The translations under genes were made by a program, and so were the position numbers. A DNA stretch of 64,000 bases from NCBI RefSeq assembly GCF_030348505.1, contig NZ_JAUCFJ010000002.1:4592001-4656000 (forward strand), written 5' to 3'. This document shows, piece after piece, positions 46,205 through 54,567 of the stretch. A model generated the notes under the pieces. The model saw only the letters and a list, made by a program, of their open reading frames with translations, was not told the origin of the DNA and did no database searches. The DNA comes from Lysinibacillus sp. G4S2. GTDB lineage: Bacteria; Bacillota; Bacilli; Bacillales_A; Planococcaceae. Numbering within the stretch: the stretch's first letter is position 1; each line of letters starts with the position of its first letter.

Positions 46205-47035
46205 TTAGAAATTAAATTTAAAATGATCTGGATCCTGCCCAAATCGTTCATTGCGATTTAACGTAGCTATTTTATCCATTTGAGCCAATGTTAATTCAAA
46301 ATCGAAAATCTGTGCGTTTTCCTCAATACGACTAGGTGTAACAGATTTCGGAATAACAAGTGTATCATTTTGTAAATGCCAGCGAAGCACTACTTGTGCA
46401 GCTGTCTTCCCTATTTCGCGACCAATTTCCATAACCGTTGGATTATCAAGCACACCACCACGACCTAGCGGAGACCATGCAGTGACAGCAATTCCATGCT
46501 CACTACAAAATGCTCTTAATGAGTCTTGCTGTAAATATGGATGCACCTCTACTTGATTAACCATAGGCGCAATATTTGCTTTGGCTAATAACTTTTGCAA
46601 ATGATGCTCATGGTGATTCGAAACACCTGTTGCACGAATTAATTTTTCATCATATAAACGCTCAATTGCTCTATACGTTTCTTCAAATGTTTCAGGTACT
46701 GCCCAATGGGTTAAATATAAATCTAAATAATCCATATTTAACTTTTTCAAAGATACTTCAAAAGCACGTAATGTTTCATCATAGCCTTGGTCATTATTCC
46801 AAACCTTTGTTGTTACAAAAATATCTTCACGTTTAACGCCTGAATGACGAATAGCTTCGCCGACCTCAGTTTCATTACCATAAAGAGAAGCCGTATCTAT
46901 AGCTCGGTAGCCATATTTAAGAGCTTTATCAATAGCCTGCAAAGTTTCATCACGCTCTGTCATTTTATAAACACCTAAGCCAAAGCGAGGCATTTCCACT
47001 CCATTTGCTAACGTTTTTGTTGATTGTAAATTCAA
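46205..47035 (-). CDS. Aldo/keto reductase (YvgN/GR type)
   Basis: NADPH-dependent reductase of aldehydes such as methylglyoxal; cytosolic TIM barrel, 276 residues from a TTG at 47035 after AAAGGGG. Catalytic tetrad seen in AIDTASLYGNE (Asp, Tyr), VTTKVWN (Lys) and YLTHWA (His); NADPH contacts in IPKSVTPSRIEENAQ. Close in length and motifs to B. subtilis YvgN. The frame extends 39 bp upstream but without a better start. Confidence 0.9.
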   Translation of the reverse strand: MNLQSTKTLANGVEMPRFGLGVYKMTERDETLQAIDKALKYGYRAIDTASLYGNETEVGEAIRHSGVKREDIFVTTKVWNNDQGYDETLRAFEVSLKKLNMDYLDLYLTHWAVPETFEETYRAIERLYDEKLIRATGVSNHHEHHLQKLLAKANIAPMVNQVEVHPYLQQDSLRAFCSEHGIAVTAWSPLGRGGVLDNPTVMEIGREIGKTAAQVVLRWHLQNDTLVIPKSVTPSRIEENAQIFDFELTLAQMDKIATLNRNERFGQDPDHFKFNF

Positions 47036-47119
47036 AACTAACAACCCCTTTCTTTTCCTAGTTCCATTATACAAAAAATTGGTTTTAAGAAATATAAGGA
47101 AAATTTCCAGGGCGATTTC

Positions 47120-47296
47120 TTATTGTTCTTCTGCTTTCTCTTCATAATCATCCACTTGAATAGGGTCTGGAATTCGATCGTCTTCTACAAGCTCTTGACC
47201 ATCACGCAAATGCTCCATTTGTTTTCCTAAATCCTTTAAATCTTGAAAATTTCTAGCCATTGTACCATTTTCGATATTCGGGACCTTTTTTTCCAT
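47120..47296 (-). CDS. Small acidic protein, unknown
   Basis: 58 residues from ATG 47296 (MEKKVPNIENGTMARNFQ) after AGAGGTGA. Soluble, with a helix-forming middle (NFQDLKDLGKQMEHLRD) and an acidic end rich in D and E. I do not recognise it; size and composition resemble uncharacterised spore- or stress-related peptides of Bacillales, but nothing proves that. Confidence 0.55.
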   Translation of the reverse strand: MEKKVPNIENGTMARNFQDLKDLGKQMEHLRDGQELVEDDRIPDPIQVDDYEEKAEEQ

Positions 47297-47441
47297 TATC
47301 ATCACCTCTTTTATAGCTTTCCCGAAATAGTTATTTCCGAACCATTTCTGACATATTTTATTCCACTATGTCGTTTCATTTTTATAGTAGATAGGCTATA
47401 CTAAAAAGAGGTTTCTTTATAAACATGAGGAGGGTTCTTCC

Positions 47442-47534
47442 ATGAGTTTACTATTAATTATTGGTGTAACTGTTGCGTTCTTAACTGCTATTTTCACTGC
47501 TGGTTACGAAGGCGACTACAGATCAGAGAAATAA
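47442..47534 (+). CDS. 30-residue single-helix membrane peptide
   Basis: MSLLLIIGVTVAFLTAIFTA then GYEGDYRSEK: one membrane helix and a short charged tail. AGGAGGG precedes the ATG at good distance, TATACT at 47397-47402 is a likely -10, and a strong terminator follows 14 bp after the stop, so this is a complete small transcription unit. Function unknown. Confidence 0.65.
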   Translation: MSLLLIIGVTVAFLTAIFTAGYEGDYRSEK

Positions 47535-47547
47535 TACCTCAAGAAAA

Positions 47548-47584
47548 TCACTAAGCATACATAGATGCTTAGTGATTTTTTTGT
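47548..47584 (+). terminator. Terminator of the 30-residue peptide gene
   Basis: AATCACTAAGCAT pairs with ATGCTTAGTGATT, then TTTTTTG. Confidence 0.85.
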
Positions 47585-47619
47585 TGTTGAAAGCAATTGT
47601 ATCAATGAAGTCATATTAT

Positions 47620-47672
47620 TGGCTCTTCGGCAAAACGAGGGGGGTGATTTCCATTCTGACTGGGCGCTTTCC
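47620..47672. repeat. Left end of a family B element, truncated
   Basis: TGGCTCTTCGGCAAAACGAG then GTGATTTCCATTCTGACTGG and GCGCTTTCCT; the right half is missing. Confidence 0.65.
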
Positions 47673-47804
47673 TTTCCCCTTTTAATTTTCTTATTTTTTA
47701 GAAGAACCACGTCAATTACTTGACTTTCAGCACTTTATAAAATAAACTTACTTACATAAAGTAACTTAATAATTAAATACAACTTATATTTGGAGGTAAT
47801 TCCT

Positions 47805-48650
47805 ATGCATTTTCATGAAAAACCTAACACATATGTTACAAATGTTGAAATTAAAGTGAGTGATTTACAACGTTCATTAACCTATTATCAGGAGGTAATT
47901 GGCTTTAAAGTTTTACATCAGGAATCTCATAAAGCAACTCTAACAGCTGATGGCAAAACGGCTTTACTGACAATCGTCCAACCCGAAACAGTAGAAGAAA
48001 AAACGAGCTTAACAACTGGACTTTATCACTTTGCAATTTTGTTGCCAACTCGTCGGGATTTAGCCAATATCATTACTCATTTCCATAATAATGGCGTATA
48101 TTTCGGAGCATCTGACCATGATGTGAGTGAAGCACTATATTTAAGTGACCCTGATAAAAACGGCATCGAGGTTTATGCTGATCGCCCCGAAAGTGAATGG
48201 ACATGGCAGTTCGATCAAGTCCATATGGTTACTGAACCTCTTAAAATTCATTCTATATTAGAGGAAGGTGATTGTAGATGGAATGGTCTACCAACTGATA
48301 CGGTTATGGGGCATATTCATTTATCAGTTTCTAATTTACTTGCCGCAGAGGAATTTTATACAAAGGGATTAGGATTTGAGATTGTCACTCGCTATGGAGC
48401 ACAAGCTTTATTTATCTCAACTGGCCGCTATCACCATCATATCGGTTTAAACACTTGGTACTCTGAGAACGCACCAAAGCTTGGTGAAAATCAGGTCGGC
48501 TTAAAATCATTTTCACTCCGCCTAGACAATGAAGAGCAAGCAGCAACAATGAAAGAAAATCTCCGTGCAATCGGTGCACCGGTTACTATTATAGATGGAG
48601 GATTCCAAACAGAGGACCCTGCAGGTAATGTTGTTTTATTGAAATTTTAA
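47805..48650 (+). CDS. VOC-family dioxygenase-like protein (CatE/YfiE type)
   Basis: 281 residues, two vicinal-oxygen-chelate modules. Module 1: TNVEIKVSDLQRSLTYYQ, GLYHFAILLP, DPDKNGIEVYADRP; module 2: MGHIHLSVSNL, YHHHIGLNTW. The layout equals B. subtilis CatE, a catechol 2,3-dioxygenase. The metal ligand set is His in HIHLSV and in HHHIGLN plus a Glu in module 1 or 2; the usual last Glu of module 2 is not obvious (ends GNVVLLKF), so substrate and activity are open. Start follows GGAGG. Confidence 0.85.
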   Translation: MHFHEKPNTYVTNVEIKVSDLQRSLTYYQEVIGFKVLHQESHKATLTADGKTALLTIVQPETVEEKTSLTTGLYHFAILLPTRRDLANIITHFHNNGVYFGASDHDVSEALYLSDPDKNGIEVYADRPESEWTWQFDQVHMVTEPLKIHSILEEGDCRWNGLPTDTVMGHIHLSVSNLLAAEEFYTKGLGFEIVTRYGAQALFISTGRYHHHIGLNTWYSENAPKLGENQVGLKSFSLRLDNEEQAATMKENLRAIGAPVTIIDGGFQTEDPAGNVVLLKF

Positions 48651-48663
48651 AAGTGGTGCGGGG

Positions 48664-48956
48664 CTATCCGTCAGTTTGAGGGGGCTTTCCGTCGTTTGCG
48701 GGATTCTATCCGTCACTTGACGGGTTCTATCCGTCACTTGACGGGTTCTATCCGTCGTTTGCGGGGTTCTATCCGTCACTTGCCGCGCTATCCGTCGTTT
48801 GCGGGATTTTATCCGTCACTTGACGTGTTTTATCCGTCGTTTGCGGGATTCTTTCCGTCACTTGTCGAGCTATCCGTCGTTTGCGGGATTTTATCCGTCA
48901 CTTGACGTGTTTTATCCGTCGATTGACGGGTTCTATCCGTCTCTCGCAAGTCTTCC
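48664..48956. repeat. Array V: 21-bp repeats, core TATCCGTC
   Basis: About 14 units of TATCCGTC followed by ACTTGACGGGTTC- or GTTTGCGGGATTT-like sequence. Spacing is 21 bp, with two 19-bp units (ending in CGCGC and CGAGC). Starts 14 bp after the VOC gene stop and ends before the terminator shared with trmL. Confidence 0.92.
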
Positions 48957-48985
48957 ATCTCTTTCCAAAACCTTTAGTCTAACGA

Positions 48986-49030
48986 AAAAAAACAAAAGCA
49001 GTTCTCCTCTAGTGAGAACTGCTTTTGCTA
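48986..49030. terminator. Terminator at the trmL end
   Basis: AAAAGCAGTTCTC pairs with GAGAACTGCTTTT; on the minus strand TTTGTTTTTTTT follows. Confidence 0.85.
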
Positions 49031-49501
49031 ATTTAACCCTGGGTATCCTTGTTGACGCAACGCTTCGTAAATAACAATGGCTGCTGTATTCGATAAATTA
49101 AGTGAACGGACATGCTCACTTTGTGGAATGCGCAAGCACATATCTCGACGCTCATACGCAAAATCCTTTGGCAAGCCAGTCGTTTCTTTTCCAAACATAA
49201 AGTAAATATCACGATCTTTATTACTAAAATCATGTGTCGTAAATGGCTCTTCACTATATGTCTCAATTAAATAAACGTCGCCATTTTTGGATGCCTCTAG
49301 AAAATCCTCTAGTGAATCGTGATATACGACATTGACACTATGCCAATAATCTAAGCCTGCACGTTTTAGCATTTTATCGTCTGTAGAAAAGCCAAGAGGA
49401 CGAATTAAATGTAATGAGGTATTTGTTCCAGCACATGTGCGTGCAATATTTCCTGTATTCGCTGGAATTTCTGGTTGATATAAAACGATATGCAATGGCA
49501 T
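49028..49501 (-). CDS. trmL: tRNA (cytidine/uridine-34-2'-O)-methyltransferase
   Basis: SPOUT methyltransferase of 157 residues acting on the wobble base of tRNA-Leu. MPLHIVLYQPEIPANTGNIAR, FMFGKETTGLP and the knot end MCLRIPQSEHVRSLNLSNTAAI are diagnostic. Followed upstream by queG 14 bp away on the same strand: two genes for wobble-position modification in one operon. Confidence 0.95.
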   Translation of the reverse strand: MPLHIVLYQPEIPANTGNIARTCAGTNTSLHLIRPLGFSTDDKMLKRAGLDYWHSVNVVYHDSLEDFLEASKNGDVYLIETYSEEPFTTHDFSNKDRDIYFMFGKETTGLPKDFAYERRDMCLRIPQSEHVRSLNLSNTAAIVIYEALRQQGYPGLN

Positions 49502-49515
49502 AACGGTACACTTCC

Positions 49516-50646
49516 TTAGCTAAAAAATTGTAAACCTTTATTAATTTCAACGAGTACTTCCTCGTCTTGTTCTTTTACTCTTGCTTCAAGTAATGCAGAT
49601 TGAGCTTGCTCCCCGCCTATTTTGCCTAAAGCCCATGCTGCTGTTCCTCGAATAACAGGTCGTTCATCCTTGTTAAGAAGTGCTACTAAGTCTGGTACTG
49701 CAGCTTCCTCTTTAAAATGGGCAAGCGCCAAAATAGCATTGCGTTGAATTGGCTTTTTCCCTCGCCATGAACCAGAAACATGTCCAAACTTTTCTTTAAA
49801 GTCACGATTTGAAATCGTTAAAAGTGGCACAAGTAAAGGTTTTGCAAGTTCTGGATCAGGCTTAAATTCTTCATGTATCCAGTTAATCTTCCCTTTATTC
49901 TTTGGACATACTGTCTGACACGTATCACAGCCATACAAACGATTACCAATATGGGTACGAAACTCATCAGGTAACATTCCTTTAGTTTGCGTTAAAAAAG
50001 CTATACAACGCTGAGAGTTTAGCTGTCCTCCCTCGATTAACGCGCCTGTTGGGCAAACATCTAAACATAAGCGGCAATCTCCACATTCATCCTCCATAGG
50101 CGTATCAGGCGCAAAAGGGATATTCGTAATAAGCTCTCCTAAATATACATAGGAACCGAATTCAGGCGTAATAACCGAGCAGTTTTTCCCGCTCCAGCCT
50201 ATCCCTGCACGCTCTGCAACTGCCCTATCCACAAGTGCACCCGTATCAACCATTGATTCTATACGTGCACCTTCTATACGCTCCTCAAGCCAGGCTGATA
50301 ATAATTTCAATCGCTCACGTAATGCTGTATGATAATCGACACCCCAGGAAGCACGGCAAAAAATCCCGCGTCTTGCTCCCTTTTTGCCAACAGGTGCATT
50401 TTGCATACGCGATGGATAGGCTACAGCGATCGCCACAATGCTTTCTGCTCCCTCTAACAACTGTAGGGGTTCGGTACGTTTTTCAATATCGCTTTCTTCA
50501 AAGCCAGACTGATAGCCAAGCTCTTGCTGGCGGCGCAGTCGATTTTTTAATTCTGTAAACGGAGCTGCTGTTGTAAAGCCAATTTTGTCTACACCAATGG
50601 ACATTGCATACGCCACAAATTCACGTTGTAGGTCATGTATGTTCAT
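49516..50646 (-). CDS. queG: Epoxyqueuosine reductase
   Basis: Last step of queuosine formation in tRNA; cobalamin and iron-sulfur enzyme, 376 residues. Two 4Fe-4S motifs: CGDCRLCLDVCPTGAL and CDTCQTVCPKN. N-terminal DUF1730 region with DKIGFTTAAPF and VDTGALVDRAVAERAG; a C-terminal HEAT-like tail (VPDLVALLNKDERPVIRGTA). Start near a GGAG. In operon with trmL. Confidence 0.95.
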   Translation of the reverse strand: MNIHDLQREFVAYAMSIGVDKIGFTTAAPFTELKNRLRRQQELGYQSGFEESDIEKRTEPLQLLEGAESIVAIAVAYPSRMQNAPVGKKGARRGIFCRASWGVDYHTALRERLKLLSAWLEERIEGARIESMVDTGALVDRAVAERAGIGWSGKNCSVITPEFGSYVYLGELITNIPFAPDTPMEDECGDCRLCLDVCPTGALIEGGQLNSQRCIAFLTQTKGMLPDEFRTHIGNRLYGCDTCQTVCPKNKGKINWIHEEFKPDPELAKPLLVPLLTISNRDFKEKFGHVSGSWRGKKPIQRNAILALAHFKEEAAVPDLVALLNKDERPVIRGTAAWALGKIGGEQAQSALLEARVKEQDEEVLVEINKGLQFFS

Positions 50647-50704
50647 TTTATTTCCAACTCCTTACATGATACAATAATAAAAATAGATAAAGTAGGTGAT
50701 GTTT

Positions 50705-51394
50705 ATGGAAATTTCAATTAATCAATCTCTATTGACACAACATCCCGAGCTAAAAATCGGCATTATTCATTATACCAAAATTGTCGTTGCAGAATCGCCT
50801 CAAATGATTAAAGGCCGTATGCAATTGTATCAGGAAAACCTCTTTTTAGAAATGCAGGAAAGCCCTGTGACACAACGTGAGGGTATTGCAGAATGGCGAC
50901 AACTATGGAAAAAGCTTGGCGCTGACCCGAACCGCTATCGTCACTCAGCAGAAAGCTTAATGCGCCGAATTAGTAAGCAAAATTATTTAACCCCACTTCA
51001 CTCTGGCGTTGATTTAAATAATTTCCTCTCTTTACAATATGAAATTCCAGTAGGCTTGTACGATGTAGCTAAACTACAAGGAAATATAGAAATCGCACTT
51101 GGCAATGAGGATACTGGCTATGAGGGCTTAAATGAGCGTTATAATTCGTTAAAAAATATACTATATAGCTGTGATGCTAACGGAGCATTTGGATCACCAT
51201 TTGTCGATTCTAAGCGTACCTCTATTTCAGAGGAAACGACCGAGGCTCTACATATTTTCTACCTTCGTCCATCACTGTCTGAAGAAAATGCAGAAGAACT
51301 TCTTGCATCTGCAGGCAAAATGTTTAACCAAATACATGGCGGTGATTATCATACTGCCTTATTAACTAACGCATCACCATCTACTACACTGTAA
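50705..51394 (+). CDS. B3/B4 domain protein (PheRS beta-like tRNA-binding fold)
   Basis: 229 residues from ATG 50705 after TAGGTG; GTG 50696 and ATG 50699 are less well placed. The fold of the B3/B4 domain of phenylalanyl-tRNA synthetase beta, seen here in EWRQLWKKLGADPNRYRHSAESLMRR, QYEIPVGLYDVAKLQGNIEIAL and FYLRPSLSEENAEELLASAGK. Stand-alone members are thought to edit or bind tRNA/amino acids; activity unproven. Start of a two-gene unit. Confidence 0.85.
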   Translation: MEISINQSLLTQHPELKIGIIHYTKIVVAESPQMIKGRMQLYQENLFLEMQESPVTQREGIAEWRQLWKKLGADPNRYRHSAESLMRRISKQNYLTPLHSGVDLNNFLSLQYEIPVGLYDVAKLQGNIEIALGNEDTGYEGLNERYNSLKNILYSCDANGAFGSPFVDSKRTSISEETTEALHIFYLRPSLSEENAEELLASAGKMFNQIHGGDYHTALLTNASPSTTL

Positions 51395-51408
51395 AAGGAC
51401 GTGTTTTC

Positions 51409-51918
51409 ATGATTAATCTTGCTGAAGCCGTTAAACTAAAAAGTATTTTAGCAAAAAAGGTTCAGGAGCTCGTTAGGGAATTACATCGTAGCGCTTTTGT
51501 AACTGTCGAAAAAGGGCAAGCTCCCAAATCGAGTAATCGTGCAATGAAAGTAATTGAAGCTGAGTTAGCACAAGTACGCCTTGATATCCGTACTTTAGAT
51601 CGTTTAGTATATGAAGCAAATATAACAAACTTCGTAGACTTTAAAGGAGAAAAACTGACATTAGTTGAAGCGATTGAGCTCGCAACACAGCTCCGTGCTG
51701 ATGCTGAGGTTTGCAAACAGTTTAGTATGCACGAAAAAGAAAGTGTACGAATGGGGTATGGTGAAAATACAATGCTTTATGAAATTGCTATGTATGAACC
51801 AGATGAGTACCGTGAACGTGCTAATATTCTAGAAAAAGATGCACATAAATTATCGAATCTTATCAATGCAAAGAATTATAGTGTTGAAATCAATTTCGAT
51901 GATTCTCGTTATTTCTAA
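51409..51918 (+). CDS. DIP1984-like (septicolysin-type) helical protein
   Basis: 169 residues, nearly all helix. MINLAEAVKLKSILAKKVQELVREL and LDRLVYEANITNFVDFKGEKLTLVEAIELATQLRAD resemble the DIP1984/DUF6847 family, whose function is unknown. It starts 14 bp after the B3/B4 gene and shares its terminator. The family call rests on motif memory, not on a search. Confidence 0.6.
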   Translation: MINLAEAVKLKSILAKKVQELVRELHRSAFVTVEKGQAPKSSNRAMKVIEAELAQVRLDIRTLDRLVYEANITNFVDFKGEKLTLVEAIELATQLRADAEVCKQFSMHEKESVRMGYGENTMLYEIAMYEPDEYRERANILEKDAHKLSNLINAKNYSVEINFDDSRYF

Positions 51919-51939
51919 TCAGATCGTAAAGTACTGCAA

Positions 51940-52018
51940 TAAAAAAAGCATCCTTTTTGAACTGCACCTCCAATTGAGTTTAACAAATTGGAGTGCAGCT
52001 TTGGGATGCTTTTTGTTT
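51940..52018 (+). terminator. Large terminator of the B3/B4 unit
   Basis: Outer stem AAAAAGCATCC / GGGATGCTTTTT encloses a second stem CTGCACCTCCAATT / AATTGGAGTGCAG; the T run follows. Confidence 0.85.
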
Positions 52019-52194
52019 TACTTACTTAAATCATAATTAATTTCAAATTTTCCTAAATCGATATCAGTGAAAAGAGCAGTTACCTTATAATTGGAATCAA
52101 CATATGAATGAGTGCCTTTCTCTTCCGCTACACCTATTGCTATATTTAATCCTAATGACTGAGCAACTGATGGTAGGGTCTCTTTATGATTTAT
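52018..52194 (-). pseudogene. Remnant of an unknown gene (C-terminal 58 codons)
   Basis: A minus-strand frame open from a TGA at 52195-52197 to a TAA at 52018-52020 with no start codon or ribosome site. The peptide (…QSLGLNIAIGVAEEKGTHSY…TDIDLGKFEINYDLSK) looks protein-like. Probably the tail of a decayed gene; family not recognised. Confidence 0.45.
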
Positions 52195-52223
52195 TCAATT
52201 AAAGCTCCTGTTTAGTATATAAT

Positions 52224-52562
52224 TTAAGTTTCGCTTGGCGGAATTATCCCAAAAATAAGTAGGATAAAGAATACTAACCCAATTAAAAAGAAGACAAATG
52301 AAGCAGTAAATACTGGACCTATTGTATAAGTGAAGCGTTCTCTTTTCTGAATAATACCTGTTTGCCCACTAGCCTGAGAACTATATAACCTAGACATTGC
52401 TCCACCACTACTTGAAAAGTAAAACGTTCCTCCAGCAAAAGCCATACCAGTGAAAAACATTACTTCGATGAATCTTACAGAGAAAAATGAGGCAATAAAA
52501 TACGTAATAACAACTTCTAGAATAAATGTCACTATCATAATAATTATATTTTTTCTACTCAT
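52224..52562 (-). CDS. Membrane protein, three helices, unknown
   Basis: 112 residues. Helices at about 5-25 (IIIMIVTFILEVVITYFIA), 30-50 (FIEVMFFTGMAFAGGTFYF) and 83-107 (FTASFVFFLIGLVFFILLIFG), with a polar loop SSGGAMSRLYSSQASGQTG. Perhaps DUF3899-like, but not certain. ATG 52562 follows AGGGGGA. Single gene. Confidence 0.65.
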   Translation of the reverse strand: MSRKNIIIMIVTFILEVVITYFIASFFSVRFIEVMFFTGMAFAGGTFYFSSSGGAMSRLYSSQASGQTGIIQKRERFTYTIGPVFTASFVFFLIGLVFFILLIFGIIPPSET

Positions 52563-53111
52563 ATAATCCCCCTACTCTTCAAATTTAATGTTCCTTACTA
52601 TGTATACGAATGAATCGAATCAAAGTTCCATTTTTAGCTAAATTAGCCAGTTTATTTTTAGAATTTTCAGCATACATGTAGCTTAACTTGTTATATGAAT
52701 ACCATTACCTAATATGGGGGCGGGATAAATCAATACTTTCCTTATCACTTAAAACTGTATACAATGAAATTATGGAGTCGTTAAGACTTCATACCGAATT
52801 GGATGTGCTGTTTTCAAAACTAGCTTTTGGTGCTAACTTGACTAAACCAATGACAAGTTACCTGTTACTGTATGACCAATGACTAATAACCAACTATAAG
52901 CAATGGCCATACCTCACAAACTTTGGAAATTACTTGAAAACGCCATCCAATAGCTCTCTTACATCTTGTGTGTAGGAGAGCTTTTTATTGGCTTTAAACG
53001 AATGCAAACGCAGAGCCTTATTAAATCAAAAAGACAGTACATATTTTCACAACAAATATGTACTGTCTTTTTTTAGTTATTCCTCATTACGATAGGAAAA
53101 AATTTTCTTAA
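52563..53111. other. Gap of 549 bp with two terminators and no sure gene
   Basis: 52952-52988 is a plus-strand terminator (AGCTCTCTTACA / TGTAGGAGAGCT then TTTTTATT) with no recognised gene ahead of it; a 64-codon TTG frame ends at 52882 but has no ribosome site. 53029-53075 holds the terminator of the deaminase gene. The segment may hold the remains of a lost gene. Confidence 0.5.
53029..53075. terminator. Terminator of the deaminase gene
   Basis: AAGACAGTACATATTT pairs with AAATATGTACTGTCTT; T run on the plus side, A/T-rich on the minus side. Confidence 0.8.
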
Positions 53112-53513
53112 TTACTTTTCGTATGCTTTATACCAATGATATGGTTGTATTTCTCTCAGTGTTTTAAATATCAATTCACCATTCGGATTAGTGATAGCCG
53201 CTTTTACATTTTCACCCCAATAAAAAAGCCTTTCTTGACATACACCGCAAGGAGTTAACACAGTAAATACAGAATTTTCATTTTCTCTGGCAATACAAAT
53301 ACTATGAGTAACCTTCGTATTAAGTTTATGCGCTTCAAGTATTGCACCAGTTTCCATGCACAATTCAGTAGAGGCATTGATAACGTCCGGTGCTACGCTC
53401 GTTAAAATCTGACCATCTTCTGTATACATTGCTGCAGCACCACCCCAACCAGAAGGGTATCTTTTTTCGATCAATTCTACCACCGACTGATATAGTTTTT
53501 GCTCAATATCCAT
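53112..53513 (-). CDS. Cytidine deaminase-family protein
   Basis: 133 residues. Zinc site split as TELCMETGAIL (Cys and the catalytic Glu) and TPCGVCQERL (two Cys). The usual CAE triplet is CME here. Length and the ending are nearer to blasticidin-S deaminase-like and stand-alone deaminases than to housekeeping Cdd, so substrate is open: cytidine or a related nucleoside. Start follows GGGAGGAAG. Single gene. Confidence 0.8.
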   Translation of the reverse strand: MDIEQKLYQSVVELIEKRYPSGWGGAAAMYTEDGQILTSVAPDVINASTELCMETGAILEAHKLNTKVTHSICIARENENSVFTVLTPCGVCQERLFYWGENVKAAITNPNGELIFKTLREIQPYHWYKAYEK

Positions 53514-53558
53514 CTTCTTCCTCCCTATTTTTAATCAATTTAACATAAAACGCTTTTT

Positions 53559-54461
53559 TTAATGCACACCAGGTAAAATCTTCAGTACCTTTTCCTGTGC
53601 ATCTAAAATAGCATCTACTCCTAATGGAATAGCAATATTCGTTGCTTCATGGCCAATTTTAAAGCCTGCTACAACTGGAACGCCTAAATCCGCAAAATAT
53701 TCCTTCATTAAAGTATGCAGTGCCGCTTCATCTGCTTCAGTTTGTGTAAAGGAACCGATCATAACACCCGCTAACTGCTCAAGCTTTCTCGCTTGCTTTA
53801 ATTGCTGCAGCATAGAATCAATATGTGGAATCGTCTCCGCTAGCTCCTCAATCAATAAAATTTTACCTTCCGTGCGAACTTCAAATTTTGTACCTAATGT
53901 GCTGACAAGACGACGTAAATTTCCTCCAATAATCTGACCGCGAGCAACACCAGATGCAATCGTTGTTAATGGTGAAATATCCTCTGTATATTGCAATTCC
54001 ATCGGTGAAAATAGCTGTAAAAACATTTTCTTTGATACATCATCTATTCTTCCTACAGACATAAGGAGCGGTCCATGAAACGTCACTAAATTAGCAAATT
54101 CATTAATTGCGCAATGTAAATATGTAAGATCAGAGAAGCCCCAGAAGATTTTTGGATTTTCTTCAAGTAGTCCATAGTCAATCTTTTCCGCAATTCGGGC
54201 AGATCCATAGCCCCCCTTGACACAAAAAATTGCCTTCACCTCTGGATTTCTTACCATCCCATGAAAGTCAGCCAGACGCTCCTCGTCACTACCTGCTAGA
54301 TAGCTGTGCTTTGCCTGAATGGTATCCCCAATAATATATTTAAGACCTAAATCATCAAGAAAGGATATTGCATCCCCTAGCATTTCTGGCTTCACTAGAC
54401 TTGATAAAGCCACAAGACCAACTGTATCACCCTTTTGTAAATGCGGTACTGTACTTTTCAT
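53559..54461 (-). CDS. LD-carboxypeptidase, peptidase family S66
   Basis: 300 residues from ATG 54461 after GGAGGGA; the frame extends upstream without a site. KGGYGSARI near residues 82-90, nucleophile Ser110 in WGFSDLTYLH, Glu in ILLIEELAE and His in KIGHEATNIAIPLG form the S66 catalytic set. Trims D-alanine from muropeptide tetrapeptides in the cytosol for cell-wall recycling; MccF-type relatives instead cleave peptidyl-nucleotides. nagB nearby also fits wall-sugar recycling. Confidence 0.9.
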   Translation of the reverse strand: MKSTVPHLQKGDTVGLVALSSLVKPEMLGDAISFLDDLGLKYIIGDTIQAKHSYLAGSDEERLADFHGMVRNPEVKAIFCVKGGYGSARIAEKIDYGLLEENPKIFWGFSDLTYLHCAINEFANLVTFHGPLLMSVGRIDDVSKKMFLQLFSPMELQYTEDISPLTTIASGVARGQIIGGNLRRLVSTLGTKFEVRTEGKILLIEELAETIPHIDSMLQQLKQARKLEQLAGVMIGSFTQTEADEAALHTLMKEYFADLGVPVVAGFKIGHEATNIAIPLGVDAILDAQEKVLKILPGVH

Positions 54462-54567
54462 GCTAATCCCTCCATTGGTTTTCCTTATTCTAGCATATAG
54501 ATAATATTGTAGCATTGATTAATAGCGAGGCTAATGTCTGTAACATATGAACTTCCGGGTGAATGGT

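Noticed and set aside
48664..48956. CRISPR array at array V or VI
   Set aside because: Units are 21 bp with an 8-bp core and near-repeated variable parts, not 24-37 bp repeats with unique spacers; no cas genes are in the window.
52688..52882. 64-codon frame from a TTG
   Set aside because: No ribosome site, no recognisable motif; kept only as part of the gap note because a terminator follows it.
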